Source: an uncultured Lachnospiraceae bacterium
GTDB taxonomy: Bacteria; Bacillota; Clostridia; Lachnospirales; Lachnospiraceae
Length of the DNA: 45,356 nucleotides
Direction: 5' to 3'
Assembly: GCA_947178125.1 (NCBI GenBank)
Contig: CAMWXB010000032.1
Coordinates: forward strand, 1 to 45,356
Translations under genes and position numbers: made by a program
Shown: positions 33,552-42,972 of the stretch, piece by piece
Numbering within the stretch: the first letter of the stretch is position 1
Layout of the letters: each line of letters opens with the position of its first letter
Notes under the pieces: model-generated
The model's database searches: none
What the model was told of the DNA's origin: nothing
What the model saw: the letters and a program-made list of their open reading frames with translations, nothing else

Positions 33552-33589
33552 ATCATCGCGCTGCAGAATCTGCCTTTTCCTGCCAAAAT

Positions 33590-34042
33590 CTACTGCTGCA
33601 GTTCCTCTCCGTACTTTTCATACAGTTCCTGAAGTTTACTCATATCCTCTTCCGATACGCTCTGCTCCAGATACTGCTGTACCTCTTCAATGGAATCGGC
33701 ATTAATACCATCTCCCACAATCTCCATGCAGTCGGCAATCGTCTGACTGTCTGCATACTTGCTGATGATCTCCTGCGCCTGCTCCTTATCCTCTTCCTCC
33801 ATATTCGCCACGATTTCTTTCGCCTTTTCGGCCGCCTGCGGCTCTCCCGCGTTCTCAAGCGCTCTTTCAATGACCTGCTGTGCTACCTGCTCGGTCACTT
33901 TTTCCGTCACCTTATCCTTTACCGCATCCATGATATATCCTTTTCCAAGGGCAAAAATGACCACCAGACATAATACGATGACCAGACTCAAAAAGACGAC
34001 CGTTCCCATGCCTTTTTTCTTTTTCCTGCACCTTCTCGCCAT
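33590..34042 (-). CDS. Single-pass membrane protein with acidic helical tail, function unknown
   Basis: 150 residues; ATG with GAGGAGG 7 nt upstream. A basic N-terminus (RRCRKKKKG) precedes one membrane helix at about 12-32, which by the positive-inside rule leaves the remainder outside. The outer part is helical and acidic (VTEKVTEQVAQQVIERAL, then EEEDKEQAQEIISKYADS). No family recognised. It is divergent from the DUF975 gene and convergent with the sensor kinase gene. Confidence 0.7.
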   Translation of the reverse strand: MARRCRKKKKGMGTVVFLSLVIVLCLVVIFALGKGYIMDAVKDKVTEKVTEQVAQQVIERALENAGEPQAAEKAKEIVANMEEEDKEQAQEIISKYADSQTIADCMEIVGDGINADSIEEVQQYLEQSVSEEDMSKLQELYEKYGEELQQ

Positions 34043-34116
34043 AAACAGACCTCCTCAATCACACAACTTTCTATTTTTCTATGGATAAAACATTATTTAT
34101 TTTACATCAACAAATG

Positions 34117-34145
34117 TTGTATGGAAAGACCCTTTGTGCTATACT
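34117..34145 (+). promoter_or_regulatory. Promoter of the DUF975 gene
   Basis: TTGTAT (34117-34122), a 17-nt spacer and TATACT (34140-34145), with a TG extension before the -10. It lies 51 nt upstream of the ATG. Confidence 0.7.
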
Positions 34146-34195
34146 AAAAATAATTTTTCAATAGAAAACTTTTATTTCATCATAGGAGAGATTTT

Positions 34196-34906
34196 ATGTG
34201 GTCCAGAGAAGCATTAAAAAATGACGCAAAAATAACGCTTAATAACTGCTTTGGCAATTCCATACTGGCCGGTCTGGTGCTTGTTGCCATTAACAGTATT
34301 GGAAATTTTTCTATCAAAATCAACAATGTAAACTTTAGCAGATTTACGCTTGCCCAGCTTTTCGCAATCTGGTTTTCGATGAGTCTGGCCTCTCTCATTA
34401 CCATTCTAATTCAGATTTTTTTGGCTAACCTGCTGACCGTCGGCGCCGCACACTTTTTCCTGTCATCCAGGATAAGGCCTTCCGGCGTTGACCTTGTCGG
34501 ATTCGGTTTCAAGAAAGGGCGTTACGGCAACGTATGCAAGACCATGTTCTTAATGAAGCTTTTTATCTGGTTATGGTCTTTGCTTTTCGTTATCCCCGGC
34601 ATCTATAAAACCTATCAGTACCGCATGGTACCTTATTTGCTCGCGGAAAATCCGGAAATGGACTATCAGCGCGCTCTCAGCCTCAGCGCTTCCATGATGG
34701 ACGGTGAAAAATGGAACACTTTCGTATTGGATCTGTCTTTTATCGGCTGGCATTTTCTCAGTCTTTTCACCTGTATGATTCTGGAAGTCGTCTATGTCGC
34801 GCCTTATCAGCATCATACTAATGCGGGACTTTATATCGCACTTCGGGAGAAAGCAATCAACAATGGACTTGTCAATCCGGCTGAGTTATATGCGGTTGTC
34901 AATTAA
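34196..34906 (+). CDS. DUF975-family integral membrane protein
   Basis: 236 residues; ATG with AGGAGA 7 nt upstream. The opening WSREALKNDAKITLNNCFGN is typical of DUF975. Several hydrophobic helices follow, around 21-38, 60-88, 118-140 and 185-205. The motif VPYLLAENPEMDYQRALSLS, then SMMDGEKWNTFVLDLSFIGW, is also characteristic of the family. Function unknown in general; these are common in Lachnospiraceae and lactobacilli. Monocistronic by context. Confidence 0.85.
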   Translation: MWSREALKNDAKITLNNCFGNSILAGLVLVAINSIGNFSIKINNVNFSRFTLAQLFAIWFSMSLASLITILIQIFLANLLTVGAAHFFLSSRIRPSGVDLVGFGFKKGRYGNVCKTMFLMKLFIWLWSLLFVIPGIYKTYQYRMVPYLLAENPEMDYQRALSLSASMMDGEKWNTFVLDLSFIGWHFLSLFTCMILEVVYVAPYQHHTNAGLYIALREKAINNGLVNPAELYAVVN

Positions 34907-34916
34907 GTACAATAAA

Positions 34917-34942
34917 AAGCGCAAGCCTTACCGCTTGCGCTT
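34917..34942 (-). terminator. Rho-independent terminator of proS
   Basis: AAGCGCAAGC (34917-34926) pairs with GCTTGCGCTT (34933-34942), a perfect 10-bp stem. On the minus strand it is followed by TTTTTATTG, 35 nt after the proS stop. On the plus strand a T-run is lacking, so it acts mainly on proS. Confidence 0.8.
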
Positions 34943-34977
34943 CAAAAATTTATGAAGTAAATTCCTATTTGCCGTTC

Positions 34978-36408
34978 TTAATACGCCCTTCCCCAATAAA
35001 CCATTTTCTTCGCAGGTTTCCCACAGCATACGCACACATCCGCTATCTGCTCCTGCTCAAAAGGAATACAACGGCTCGTTACCGCCAGTTCTTCTTTAAT
35101 CTTCTCCTCACATCCCTGATCGCCGCACCACATCGCTTTCACAAAACCGGATTTTTCATCGAAAAGCTTTCTAAATTCCTCCATATCTTTTGCAATATAG
35201 GTGTGTTCTTCTCTATGCGCTCTGGCCCGCTCCAGCATTTCCACCTGCATCTTGTCCAGGATTTCTCCTGCCTTTGCTTCCAGCTCATCAAGCGATACTT
35301 CTGTTTTTTCTCCCGTATCGCGGCGGCAGATAACGCATTTTCCTGCTTCAATATCTTTCGGCCCGATTTCCACACGAATCGGAATCCCGCGCATTTCCTG
35401 CTCTGAGAATTTCCAGCCCGGACTCTTGTCCGCATCATCCACTTTAACGCGGAAGCTTCCCAGTTTTTCTTTTAATTCAAATGCTTTCTCCAACACGCCT
35501 TCTTTTTTCTGCTGAATCGGTATGATCATAATCTGCGTAGGCGCTACTCTCGGCGGCAGAACAAGCCCGGAATTATCACCGTGCACCATGATGACCGCAC
35601 CGATCAGCCTCGTTGTCATGCCCCATGATGTCTGATGTACATGTTTCAGCGTATTATCTTTGTCCGTAAACTGAACGCCGAAAGCCTTCGCAAAACCGTC
35701 TCCGAAGTTATGGCTCGTTCCCGACTGCAATGCTTTGCCGTCGTGCATCAACGCTTCTATCGCATAGGTCGCTACCGCGCCCGCAAATTTTTCCTTATCG
35801 GTCTTACGGCCCTTTACAACGGGAATCGCCAGCACCTGCTCACAAAAATCCGCATAGACATTCAACATCTGAATCGTTCTTTCTTCCGCTTCTTCCGCCG
35901 TCGCATGTGCCGTGTGTCCTTCCTGCCACAGGAACTCACGGCTGCGCAGAAAAGGTCTTGTCTCCTTCTCCCAGCGCACTACCGAACACCACTGGTTACA
36001 TAACTGCGGCAGATCGCGGTAAGAATGAATCGTGTTTTTATAATAATCACAGAAAAGCGTTTCCGAAGTGGGTCTGACACAGAGTCTTTCCTGCAAAGGC
36101 TGCTGTCCGCCGTGTGTTACCCATGCCACTTCAGGCGCAAATCCTTCTACATGGTCTTTTTCTTTATTTAACAGGCTTTCTGGAATGAACATCGGCAAAT
36201 ATACATTCTGTACGCCCGTTGCCTTGAACATCGCATCCAGCTGCTGTTGAATCAATTCCCAGATTGCGTAGCCCGCCGGCCGCAGCACCATACATCCCTT
36301 TACGCTCGTGTAATCGATCAACTCTGCTTTCTTCACTACATCCGTGTACCACTGCGCAAAATCTTCTTCCATAGATGTAATCGCTTCTACTAATTTTTTG
36401 TCTGCCAT
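34978..36408 (-). CDS. proS: Prolyl-tRNA synthetase (short, ProS type 3 / archaeal-like)
   Basis: Charges tRNA-Pro with proline in the cytoplasm. 476 residues from MADKKLVEA at 36408; an ATG 12 nt upstream is nearly adjacent to the AAAGGAG site, so the exact start is open. Class II motifs: [20 protein letters not shown] (motif 1 region), [20 protein letters not shown] then [13 protein letters not shown] (motif 2) and [20 protein letters not shown] (motif 3 region). The anticodon-binding domain and the C-terminal Cys-containing zinc-type domain ([19 protein letters not shown]) are present. This is the form without the INS editing domain. No T-box leader is visible in its short upstream region. 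Confidence 0.95.
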   Translation of the reverse strand: MADKKLVEAITSMEEDFAQWYTDVVKKAELIDYTSVKGCMVLRPAGYAIWELIQQQLDAMFKATGVQNVYLPMFIPESLLNKEKDHVEGFAPEVAWVTHGGQQPLQERLCVRPTSETLFCDYYKNTIHSYRDLPQLCNQWCSVVRWEKETRPFLRSREFLWQEGHTAHATAEEAEERTIQMLNVYADFCEQVLAIPVVKGRKTDKEKFAGAVATYAIEALMHDGKALQSGTSHNFGDGFAKAFGVQFTDKDNTLKHVHQTSWGMTTRLIGAVIMVHGDNSGLVLPPRVAPTQIMIIPIQQKKEGVLEKAFELKEKLGSFRVKVDDADKSPGWKFSEQEMRGIPIRVEIGPKDIEAGKCVICRRDTGEKTEVSLDELEAKAGEILDKMQVEMLERARAHREEHTYIAKDMEEFRKLFDEKSGFVKAMWCGDQGCEEKIKEELAVTSRCIPFEQEQIADVCVCCGKPAKKMVYWGRAY

Positions 36409-36447
36409 CTTTATGACCATACTCCTTTCAATTTTCGAATTTCTTTG

Positions 36448-36476
36448 ATTCTAAAAAAAGAAAAACCGTTTGTCAA
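36448..36476 (-). promoter_or_regulatory. Promoter of proS
   Basis: Minus strand TTGACA (36476-36471), a 17-nt spacer and TAGAAT (36453-36448). The -35 box contains the TGA stop codon of the upstream membrane-protein gene. Confidence 0.7.
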
Positions 36477-38068
36477 CTGTTTCTTCGGATTCCTTCCCCA
36501 ACTCCCAGCACAATGAAAACAAAGGGTGCATTCAGCACCTGCTGAAAACTGACCATGTTATGTACCGTATAAGCCAGAATTACTGCGGCGCACAAATACA
36601 ATACTGGCTGTTTATCCGATTTTTTAAGAAAGCTCAGGAATGCCGATAAAAAAATCCCTATGTAACAGATCAGGCCCAAAATTCCCTGATTGACAAGTAT
36701 CGTAAGCCACTCGTTATGCGCATTCGTCAGCCTGGAACTTCCAAACTGCTCACAGGCACGTTCCGCAAGCTCCGGCGTCGCATACAGATATCCGGCAAAA
36801 CAATCCGGCCCGGCTCCAATCAACTTCTGTAAAGGCGTCATATGCAGATAGACCAGCACACCGTCTGTCCAGGTAGCGCCCCTGTAGTTGGCCCAACTAT
36901 CATTAAAAATGAAAAACGGCACATCCGAAAAACCCGGAAACCCCTCAGGCAGGCAAGTATTCAGAATCAGCAAAATAACAAATCCCGCCACTGCCATCGA
37001 CGATAAAAGGATTACCGCCCGGCGAATTTTCTTATAGTGCACAATCTGCATATTTTTTTGTTTCGTCATATAATAGAATAACAAATAAAAAGCCCCGATG
37101 ACAATCCCCAGATAAAGCGTCAGATTCGTATCCGTCAACACAAGTCCCGGCGCACTCTCATAATTTATTTCAAAACCCGGCACATACCGCAGCGCTCTTG
37201 CCGCCTGACAGGAAATCATGAACAGAACGCCAATCTCCAGAAAGCGATACATTGCCTGATTATCCCGAAAAGAAAGGCAAAACAGAAAAAGAAAGATTCC
37301 GGCAAGCGCAAGGTATGCACTGCTGCTGCCCTGTACGACCCCGGTCCAAAATGCCGTTATCACATAGATGCCTGCTGCCGCCCGCTGCCATCCCCGCCTG
37401 CTCGTCCAGTAAAATGCCGCCCCCAACGAACAAAAGACCGCCCAATATCCGCAGAACCAGTTAATATTTCCAAGCGTGGAAATAAAAATCGTCATCCTTC
37501 CATCCATCTGCCCGTCCGGTCCAATCGGATAGACCGAGTACCGGTTCAAAATACCGAGCCCGAACACAAGACCGGAACCAATCAACATAGCATACAGCAT
37601 TTTTTCATTCCATTTAAAATATCTGGAAAAAAGGAAATAAATACTGACGAACAACAACTGGCTTACCAGCCCCATATACCAGCCTTCCGCACCTAAAAAA
37701 GCCTCTTCCCTGAAAGGTGTGCATACATAGGAAAGCAATAACACGAGCAGATATCCATACACAAACCAGTCTGTTATCGATAACCGCTTATAAAATGCCA
37801 TAATCGACAGATTCTTCCTTCTTAATAAAAAAATGACCGCCGATACACACAGCATCAGAAAAACCGTTACAAAGCTGATCTTGCGAAAAAAGAAATATTT
37901 TACGTCCCCAATCTCCTGATATCCATTCTTCATATAAAAAGGATAAATCAGCATCATGACAAGAAAATAAGCCGTCAAAATACTGTTTCCGATTTCGGCG
38001 GCGGCTCCTTGCAGCTTTTCCCGGGCGTTCATACTGCTTCGCTTTTCTTTTTCCTGCACTTCCAACAT
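36473..38068 (-). CDS. O-antigen ligase / polymerase-like polytopic membrane protein
   Basis: About 531 residues from MLEVQEKEK at 38068; a GTG at 38080 is possible, and the ribosome site GAGAAAG is weak. Ten or more membrane helices. The large outer loop near residues 380-450 ends in SSRLTNAHNEWLTILVNQGI, the signature region of the Wzy_C/O-antigen ligase family. Such proteins join or polymerise lipid-linked glycans, or attach glycans to proteins. No glycosyltransferase or flippase gene is nearby, so the substrate cannot be inferred. The gene follows a PerM-like gene and repeat F. Confidence 0.8.
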   Translation of the reverse strand: MLEVQEKEKRSSMNAREKLQGAAAEIGNSILTAYFLVMMLIYPFYMKNGYQEIGDVKYFFFRKISFVTVFLMLCVSAVIFLLRRKNLSIMAFYKRLSITDWFVYGYLLVLLLSYVCTPFREEAFLGAEGWYMGLVSQLLFVSIYFLFSRYFKWNEKMLYAMLIGSGLVFGLGILNRYSVYPIGPDGQMDGRMTIFISTLGNINWFCGYWAVFCSLGAAFYWTSRRGWQRAAAGIYVITAFWTGVVQGSSSAYLALAGIFLFLFCLSFRDNQAMYRFLEIGVLFMISCQAARALRYVPGFEINYESAPGLVLTDTNLTLYLGIVIGAFYLLFYYMTKQKNMQIVHYKKIRRAVILLSSMAVAGFVILLILNTCLPEGFPGFSDVPFFIFNDSWANYRGATWTDGVLVYLHMTPLQKLIGAGPDCFAGYLYATPELAERACEQFGSSRLTNAHNEWLTILVNQGILGLICYIGIFLSAFLSFLKKSDKQPVLYLCAAVILAYTVHNMVSFQQVLNAPFVFIVLGVGEGIRRNS

Positions 38069-38172
38069 GTTCTTTCTCACTATACGATATCCAGATTTTT
38101 TGGTGTCTTCTGTCTATCATTATAAAACGCCGCGCTATGTTTCGTCAAACTTTCCCACACTTAAAGATATTC

Positions 38173-38200
38173 CGGCACAAGCAATCTACGCAGAATGGCC
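38173..38200. repeat. Partial structured repeat, copy F (solo left module)
   Basis: 38173-38200 matches 8459-8486 of copy B at 25 of 28 positions. The differences are three transitions (A/G, T/C, A/G). The partner strand of its hairpin and the P1-P3 part are absent, so it is a remnant or an independent module. It lies in the gap between the PerM-like stop codon (38218) and the next start. Confidence 0.65.
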
Positions 38201-38217
38201 CTTCAGAAATATCCCCC

Positions 38218-39264
38218 TCACGTCTTATTCAATTCATAAATAACAATGAGCGCCAGCGGTCCTTTGATAATACCGCCCACTCCGAACAGGCGGATACCCG
38301 CATAAATGGCTAACAGCATTAACACCGGTGCGATTCCCATCCGGTTGCCGATCAGTTTGGGTTCCAGAAATTCCCGAATGACAATACAGGCAATATAGAG
38401 AAACAGACAGACCGCCATCCGCACATAGTGTCCGTTCAGCAGCTGCCACAAAGCCATTGGCACGAGCACGACGCCCGTTCCGATAAAAGGCAGTACATCA
38501 AGGCATCCCGCGAGAACACCCCAGAAAACACCGCCATATATCCCCGTCGCCCACAGAACTGCACTGCTCCATACGCTGATGGTCAGCAAAATAATACCCT
38601 GCGCTTTCAGAAATGTAACGATATAATTCAATACGCCTTCCAGCGCTTTCCAAAGAAAAGACATATCGTCCGAAGTTTTCAGCCAGTGCATAAAAACTGC
38701 ATAATCCTTCTCCAGCAAGATTGCCGCAACAAGCGTAATAAAAAGAAAGGCCGTCACTTCCAGGATTCCTTTCACACAGGTATAGGATGAAGATAACATC
38801 CGGGGAATGACCTGCACCTGAACATTTTCCATAATGACGGTCATCTTTTCTACCACAAAACTCTCTATTTCATAACCGTTCCAGCCAAATCTTCCATCCA
38901 GACTGTAACAGCACTGATGCAGAAAAATCTGAAGCCGCCGGTATGCAATTTCTATAAACGCCGTGATTTTTTCCAACTGCATACTGCTGCTGTATCCCAG
39001 TATCCACAGGATAAGGGCCAAAAAGGTCAGGCACAACAGCAAAACGCCGGCAGCCAAAAATTTCTTCCTCATCGGAATTTTTTTCTGAATCCGGGACAGC
39101 AGCGGATAAAACAGCGCAATTAAGACAAATGCCACACAAAACGGGGCCACCAGCGGAAAAAGATAACGAAAAAAAAGATAAACCAATAAAGTTATCACTC
39201 CGAACTTTACCAGTTTATTCTCTCTTAATCCTGAAAATTTCTCAACTCTGTTTTTTTCTTCCAT
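38218..39264 (-). CDS. AI-2E/PerM-family membrane protein (YtvI-like)
   Basis: 348 residues from the ATG at 39264, which has GGAGAG 6 nt upstream; the frame is open 27 nt further. Hydrophobic helices pair at the N-terminus (about 18-60 and 68-95). A central amphipathic region follows, then the conserved C-terminal block LDVLPFIGTGVVLVPMALWQ and FLEPKLIGNRMGIAPVLMLL. In Bacillus the related YtvI is linked to sporulation. The family includes exporters and Na+/H+ antiporters, so the substrate is not predictable. It follows the pseudouridine synthase gene by 83 nt. Confidence 0.85.
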   Translation of the reverse strand: MEEKNRVEKFSGLRENKLVKFGVITLLVYLFFRYLFPLVAPFCVAFVLIALFYPLLSRIQKKIPMRKKFLAAGVLLLCLTFLALILWILGYSSSMQLEKITAFIEIAYRRLQIFLHQCCYSLDGRFGWNGYEIESFVVEKMTVIMENVQVQVIPRMLSSSYTCVKGILEVTAFLFITLVAAILLEKDYAVFMHWLKTSDDMSFLWKALEGVLNYIVTFLKAQGIILLTISVWSSAVLWATGIYGGVFWGVLAGCLDVLPFIGTGVVLVPMALWQLLNGHYVRMAVCLFLYIACIVIREFLEPKLIGNRMGIAPVLMLLAIYAGIRLFGVGGIIKGPLALIVIYELNKT

Positions 39265-39347
39265 ACTGTTCTCTCCGCATACCCATAGCAATTCTTTCGA
39301 CCTAAGTTATTTTTAGTATGGAAGATTTAGAGAAATTTATCATAAAT

Positions 39348-40154
39348 CTATATTGAAAAATTCTGGAAAATGCTGCCTGCCGGACTTCTCTGGAAAGACA
39401 TTCTCCTTCCCGACGCTGGATGTGTAAATGCAAGCCTGTAAGCGCATAGCGCTGCCTGACTCTGCTGTAACGCATCGGACAGCTTCTTCGTCTGTTCATC
39501 AGCATATTTATAGTCGCCTAACAGACTCATCCCCGCACGGCTCATCTGCACCCGAATCTGGTGGTGCCTGCCTGTGACTAATTTTATCCTCACAAGTGCG
39601 ATGGACTGTGAGTCTTCTCCGCCAAAAAGCTTCCCTGGGAAATCTCCTGCGCTAATTAATCTTTTATCCAGAATTTCATATTCCAGCACAGCCTTTTTCG
39701 CACCCTTTGTCTCCGGCAGTACAACACGGGATGTATTACTTTTACTGTCTTTTAACAGATAATCCGTCAGCGTTTCTCTTCGCGCACTTTCCTGCTCTGG
39801 CTTTACGGACAGTTCTCTACCGGATACGACCGCGTAGTAATACTTTTCCATGCGGTTCTCCACGATCTGCCTGCTCAACTCATTTGCTGCTTTCTGATTT
39901 CTGCCAAAAACAAGGATACCTTCTACCGGCTGGTCGAGGCGGTGCACAATTCCAACATAAATGTCAGACCCGCCAATGCATGCATTGGCCCGGCTTGTAT
40001 TAACATGATCAGCTGTATTGTGGGCAGCCAGGTAGTTCGTTATTTCACTGACCATGTCGCGCTGGCCGATTTTGGCTGTCTGCGTCGCAATTCCCGCAGG
40101 TTTATGGCATACGATGATATCATCATCTTCATAAAGAATCTGTTCCTTGTTCAT
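39348..40154 (-). CDS. RluA-family RNA pseudouridine synthase
   Basis: Isomerises uridine to pseudouridine in rRNA or tRNA. 268 residues; AGAGG 4 nt before the ATG. The catalytic motif HRLDQPVEG is at 71-79 with nucleophile D74. Other family blocks are the N-terminal DDDIIVCHKPAGI and the C-terminal TGRHHQIRVQMSRAGMSLLG. It has no N-terminal S4 domain. It begins 11 nt after the response regulator gene, so it belongs to that operon. The target site cannot be assigned. Confidence 0.92.
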   Translation of the reverse strand: MNKEQILYEDDDIIVCHKPAGIATQTAKIGQRDMVSEITNYLAAHNTADHVNTSRANACIGGSDIYVGIVHRLDQPVEGILVFGRNQKAANELSRQIVENRMEKYYYAVVSGRELSVKPEQESARRETLTDYLLKDSKSNTSRVVLPETKGAKKAVLEYEILDKRLISAGDFPGKLFGGEDSQSIALVRIKLVTGRHHQIRVQMSRAGMSLLGDYKYADEQTKKLSDALQQSQAALCAYRLAFTHPASGRRMSFQRSPAGSIFQNFSI

Positions 40155-40165
40155 AGTTCCTCTTG

Positions 40166-40855
40166 CTAGATTTTGAACCGATACCCTACGCCCCAGATCG
40201 TCTCAATATACTGCGGCTTTGTCGTATCAAACTCTATTTTTTCCCTGATCTTCTTGATGTGTACCGTAACCGTTGCAATATCCCCGATGGAATCCATATC
40301 CCAGATTTCCCGGAAAAGTTCTTCCTTCGTATAGACATGATTGGGATTTTCTGCCAAAAACGTCAACAGGTCGAACTCTTTTGTCGTAAAAATCTTTTCT
40401 TCCCCGTCAAGATAGACACGCCGCGCTGTTTTATCGATTTTTAAACCTCTGATTTCAATGATATCGTTCGCCTTCTGGTTACTGCCCACCAGTCTGTCAT
40501 AACGCGACATATGCGCCTTTACTCTGGCCACCAGTTCGGAAGGGCTGAAAGGTTTCGTCATATAATCGTCGGCACCGAGTCCGAGTCCTCTGATTTTATC
40601 GATATCGTCTTTCTTGGCGGATACCATGATGATCGGAATGTTCTTTTCCTCACGGATATTTTTGCATACTTCAAAACCATCCATGCCGGGCAGCATCAAA
40701 TCCAGAATGACCAGATCGAACTCTTCCGACATTGCTCTTTTCAAGCCCGCATCTCCCGTATTTTCAATCTCTACCTCGAAATCACTTAACTCCAGATAAT
40801 CTTTTTCCAAATCCGCGATTGCCTCTTCATCTTCAATGATTAAAATCCTGCTCAT
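40166..40855 (-). CDS. OmpR-family response regulator, second two-component system
   Basis: 229 residues. Receiver domain: E8/D9/E10 pocket, D52 phospho-acceptor (LVILDLMLPG) and K101 (DDYMTKPFSP). The winged helix (about 130-228) has FTTKEFDLLTFLAENPNHVY and the closing YIETIWGVGYRF. It starts 6 nt after the kinase stop, so the pair is in kinase-regulator order, the less usual arrangement. It is followed by the RluA-type gene at 11 nt. Confidence 0.93.
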   Translation of the reverse strand: MSRILIIEDEEAIADLEKDYLELSDFEVEIENTGDAGLKRAMSEEFDLVILDLMLPGMDGFEVCKNIREEKNIPIIMVSAKKDDIDKIRGLGLGADDYMTKPFSPSELVARVKAHMSRYDRLVGSNQKANDIIEIRGLKIDKTARRVYLDGEEKIFTTKEFDLLTFLAENPNHVYTKEELFREIWDMDSIGDIATVTVHIKKIREKIEFDTTKPQYIETIWGVGYRFKI

Positions 40856-40861
40856 AATCCC

Positions 40862-42346
40862 TTATACCTCCTCTTGTTCAGGTGCCTGATATTTTCTAAT
40901 GACAAAGTGCATACAAGTGCCTTCCGTTTCTTTGCTCGTCGCCCAAATATAACCGCCGTGGTCTTCAATGATCTTCCTGACAATCGAAAGACCGATTCCG
41001 CTGCCACCCTGTGAGGAATTTCTGGAAGCATCCGTTCGGTAAAAACGTTCGAAAATGTTGGGCAGGTCTTTGGCCGCAATCCCTTTTCCATTATCCTCTA
41101 TCTCGACCCGGATAGAATCCACTTCATCCAGAATCCGGATATCGATGACACCGTTTTCCTTATCCAGATATTTGACACTGTTACTGATAATATTGTTGAT
41201 GACCCGCTTTAACTGCTCTGGGTCGGCAATGATCTGTGTTTCCGGAGATACCAGGTCTTCATAATTCAGCTGGATATTCTTGGACTCCAGGTCCAATCCG
41301 ACCTCTTCCACACAGTCTCCGAAATATTCCGCCACATTGATACGGTGGAAATTGTAGGGAATCCGGTTATTATCGATACCGGAATAAATGGTCAGTTCAT
41401 TGATCAGCCTGTCCATATCGTTCGCCTTGTTATAAATGGTCTTAATATATTTATCCATTTTCTCAGGCGTATCGGCTACCCCGTCCATAATGCCTTCCAC
41501 ATACCCTTTTACCGCTGTGATCGGTGTTTTCAGGTCGTGGGAAATATTGCTGATCAACTCCCGATTCTGTTTCTCATGCTCAAATTTCTCATCCAGCGAT
41601 TCTTTCAGCCGCAACCGCATATCCTCATAGTTTCGGTACAGTTCCCCTATCTCGCCTTTTTCTTCATTGGAAAGCCTGTACTCCAGATTTCCCTCCGCAA
41701 TTTGCTGCATCGCCGTGTTCAGCTGATTGACTGGTGTAAAAACGCCCCTCTGTATCCAGTTCGTCAGTACCATACTGGTAAAAATAAGAATCAGGACAAA
41801 CGCCAGTACCATATCGACCAACATTTTCTGAGAAATCAGGGTACTCACCCTCGTTACGATAAAAAAGCTTCCTTCGGCGCCGTCACGAAAAAGAAAATCC
41901 AGCTGCTTCACCAGTTTTCTCATATCATTGTAATAATATCCCGTTTCTATATTGGAAAAATCCCTTCCGTATTCCGGAAGTTTTATGAAAATGCGCTCCG
42001 CCGCCTTCTCATCGCCAGTATAATATATTTCCTGAGCTTTTCGAACGATAATATAAGAAGACTTATTCGTCAGCTGATCGTTGATCTCTTCCAGATAATC
42101 CATATCTTCCATGCGGGACGGGTCTTCCTCGAGCTGTTCCCTGACTTCCAGAAGCACATCCGCCGTCATCTGGTTATAATTTTCCAACGTATAGGCAAAG
42201 GATGTATAATTCTGATCAAAAGCGCCAAATTCCCGTTCTGAATTGATCATATAAATGCCGATTATTGAAAAAGCGATTGCCGTCAACAGCAAAGGCGCTA
42301 CAACAATAAAAACTGACGTAACCAGCAATCGAGTTCTGAACTTCAA
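40862..42346 (-). CDS. HAMP-containing sensor histidine kinase, second two-component system
   Basis: About 494 residues from a TTG at 42346, chosen because GAAGG lies 8 nt upstream; the frame is open to an ATG at 42394 that has no ribosome site. TM1 is about 5-35 and TM2 about 173-197, with a sensor region of about 140 residues outside. HAMP follows at about 200-250 (RGVFTPVNQLNTAMQQIAEG). H270 lies in SNISHDLKTPITAVKG. The catalytic domain has NNIISNSVKYL, DNGKGI, IFERFYR and GSGIGLSIVRKI. Divergent from the PerR-type gene. Confidence 0.9.
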   Translation of the reverse strand: MKFRTRLLVTSVFIVVAPLLLTAIAFSIIGIYMINSEREFGAFDQNYTSFAYTLENYNQMTADVLLEVREQLEEDPSRMEDMDYLEEINDQLTNKSSYIIVRKAQEIYYTGDEKAAERIFIKLPEYGRDFSNIETGYYYNDMRKLVKQLDFLFRDGAEGSFFIVTRVSTLISQKMLVDMVLAFVLILIFTSMVLTNWIQRGVFTPVNQLNTAMQQIAEGNLEYRLSNEEKGEIGELYRNYEDMRLRLKESLDEKFEHEKQNRELISNISHDLKTPITAVKGYVEGIMDGVADTPEKMDKYIKTIYNKANDMDRLINELTIYSGIDNNRIPYNFHRINVAEYFGDCVEEVGLDLESKNIQLNYEDLVSPETQIIADPEQLKRVINNIISNSVKYLDKENGVIDIRILDEVDSIRVEIEDNGKGIAAKDLPNIFERFYRTDASRNSSQGGSGIGLSIVRKIIEDHGGYIWATSKETEGTCMHFVIRKYQAPEQEEV

Positions 42347-42462
42347 ATATTCTACCTTCTTTCGCAAACATCTATCCTGATAATAATATACCATAAAATT
42401 GGCAAATATAAATAAAACAACTCATATAATCTTATTAAAAATTTGTAAATTTTTATTTTCTA

Positions 42463-42509
42463 TTGACTTTTCATTTTTCTTTGCTATACTGAAATCAGTA
42501 ATCATTACT
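42463..42509 (+). promoter_or_regulatory. Promoter and PerR-type box of the perR-rubrerythrin operon
   Basis: TTGACT (42463-42468), a 16-nt spacer and TATACT (42485-42490) with TG extension. Immediately downstream is the perfect 6-1-6 palindrome AGTAAT-C-ATTACT (42497-42509), close to the PerR box TTATAAT-N-ATTATAA. It overlaps the likely transcription start, so repression by the encoded regulator is expected. Confidence 0.8.
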
Positions 42510-42560
42510 ATTTTGTAAAAAATGGTTCTACGACAAATACTGATTTTAATGGAGGAAAAA

Positions 42561-42944
42561 TTGGCGATCAAACACAGTCGGCAGCGACAGGTAATCAAAG
42601 ACTTTTTAATGACGAGACACGATCACCCGACAGCTGACGTTGTCTATACAAATGTCAGACAGGAATACCCCAATATCAGCCTCGGTACCGTATACCGGAA
42701 TCTGACACTGTTAGCGGATATGGGCGAGATCACCCGTCTGCGGGTAGGCGACGGCGTTGACCATTTCGATGCGGATACTTCCCGTCATTATCACTTTATC
42801 TGCTCCAAATGTGGACAGGTAATAGATTTAAAAATGAATAATATCGATGATATTGTAGACATTGCCGGAATGAATTTCAACGGTGAGATTCAGGGGCATA
42901 TGACTTATTTTTACGGTATCTGCGGCAACTGCCGTGATAAATAA
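42561..42944 (+). CDS. perR: Fur-family regulator, PerR-like
   Basis: 127 residues from a TTG at 42561 with GGAGG 5 nt upstream; the ATG at 42549 is itself part of that ribosome site region. Winged helix with [20 protein letters not shown] and [16 protein letters not shown]. The metal-sensing part has [20 protein letters not shown]. Structural zinc ligands are CSKC and CGNC. PerR regulators respond to peroxide by metal-catalysed oxidation of His residues. The adjacent rubrerythrin and rubredoxin genes and the PerR-like operator support PerR over Fur or Zur. Confidence 0.88.
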   Translation: MAIKHSRQRQVIKDFLMTRHDHPTADVVYTNVRQEYPNISLGTVYRNLTLLADMGEITRLRVGDGVDHFDADTSRHYHFICSKCGQVIDLKMNNIDDIVDIAGMNFNGEIQGHMTYFYGICGNCRDK

Positions 42945-42972
42945 AATATATAAAGGTAAAGGAGACAACGCT

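Noticed and set aside
36421..36480. A T-box riboswitch upstream of proS.
   Set aside because: Only about 60 nt separate the genes, a promoter fits there, and there is no T-box sequence or leader terminator.
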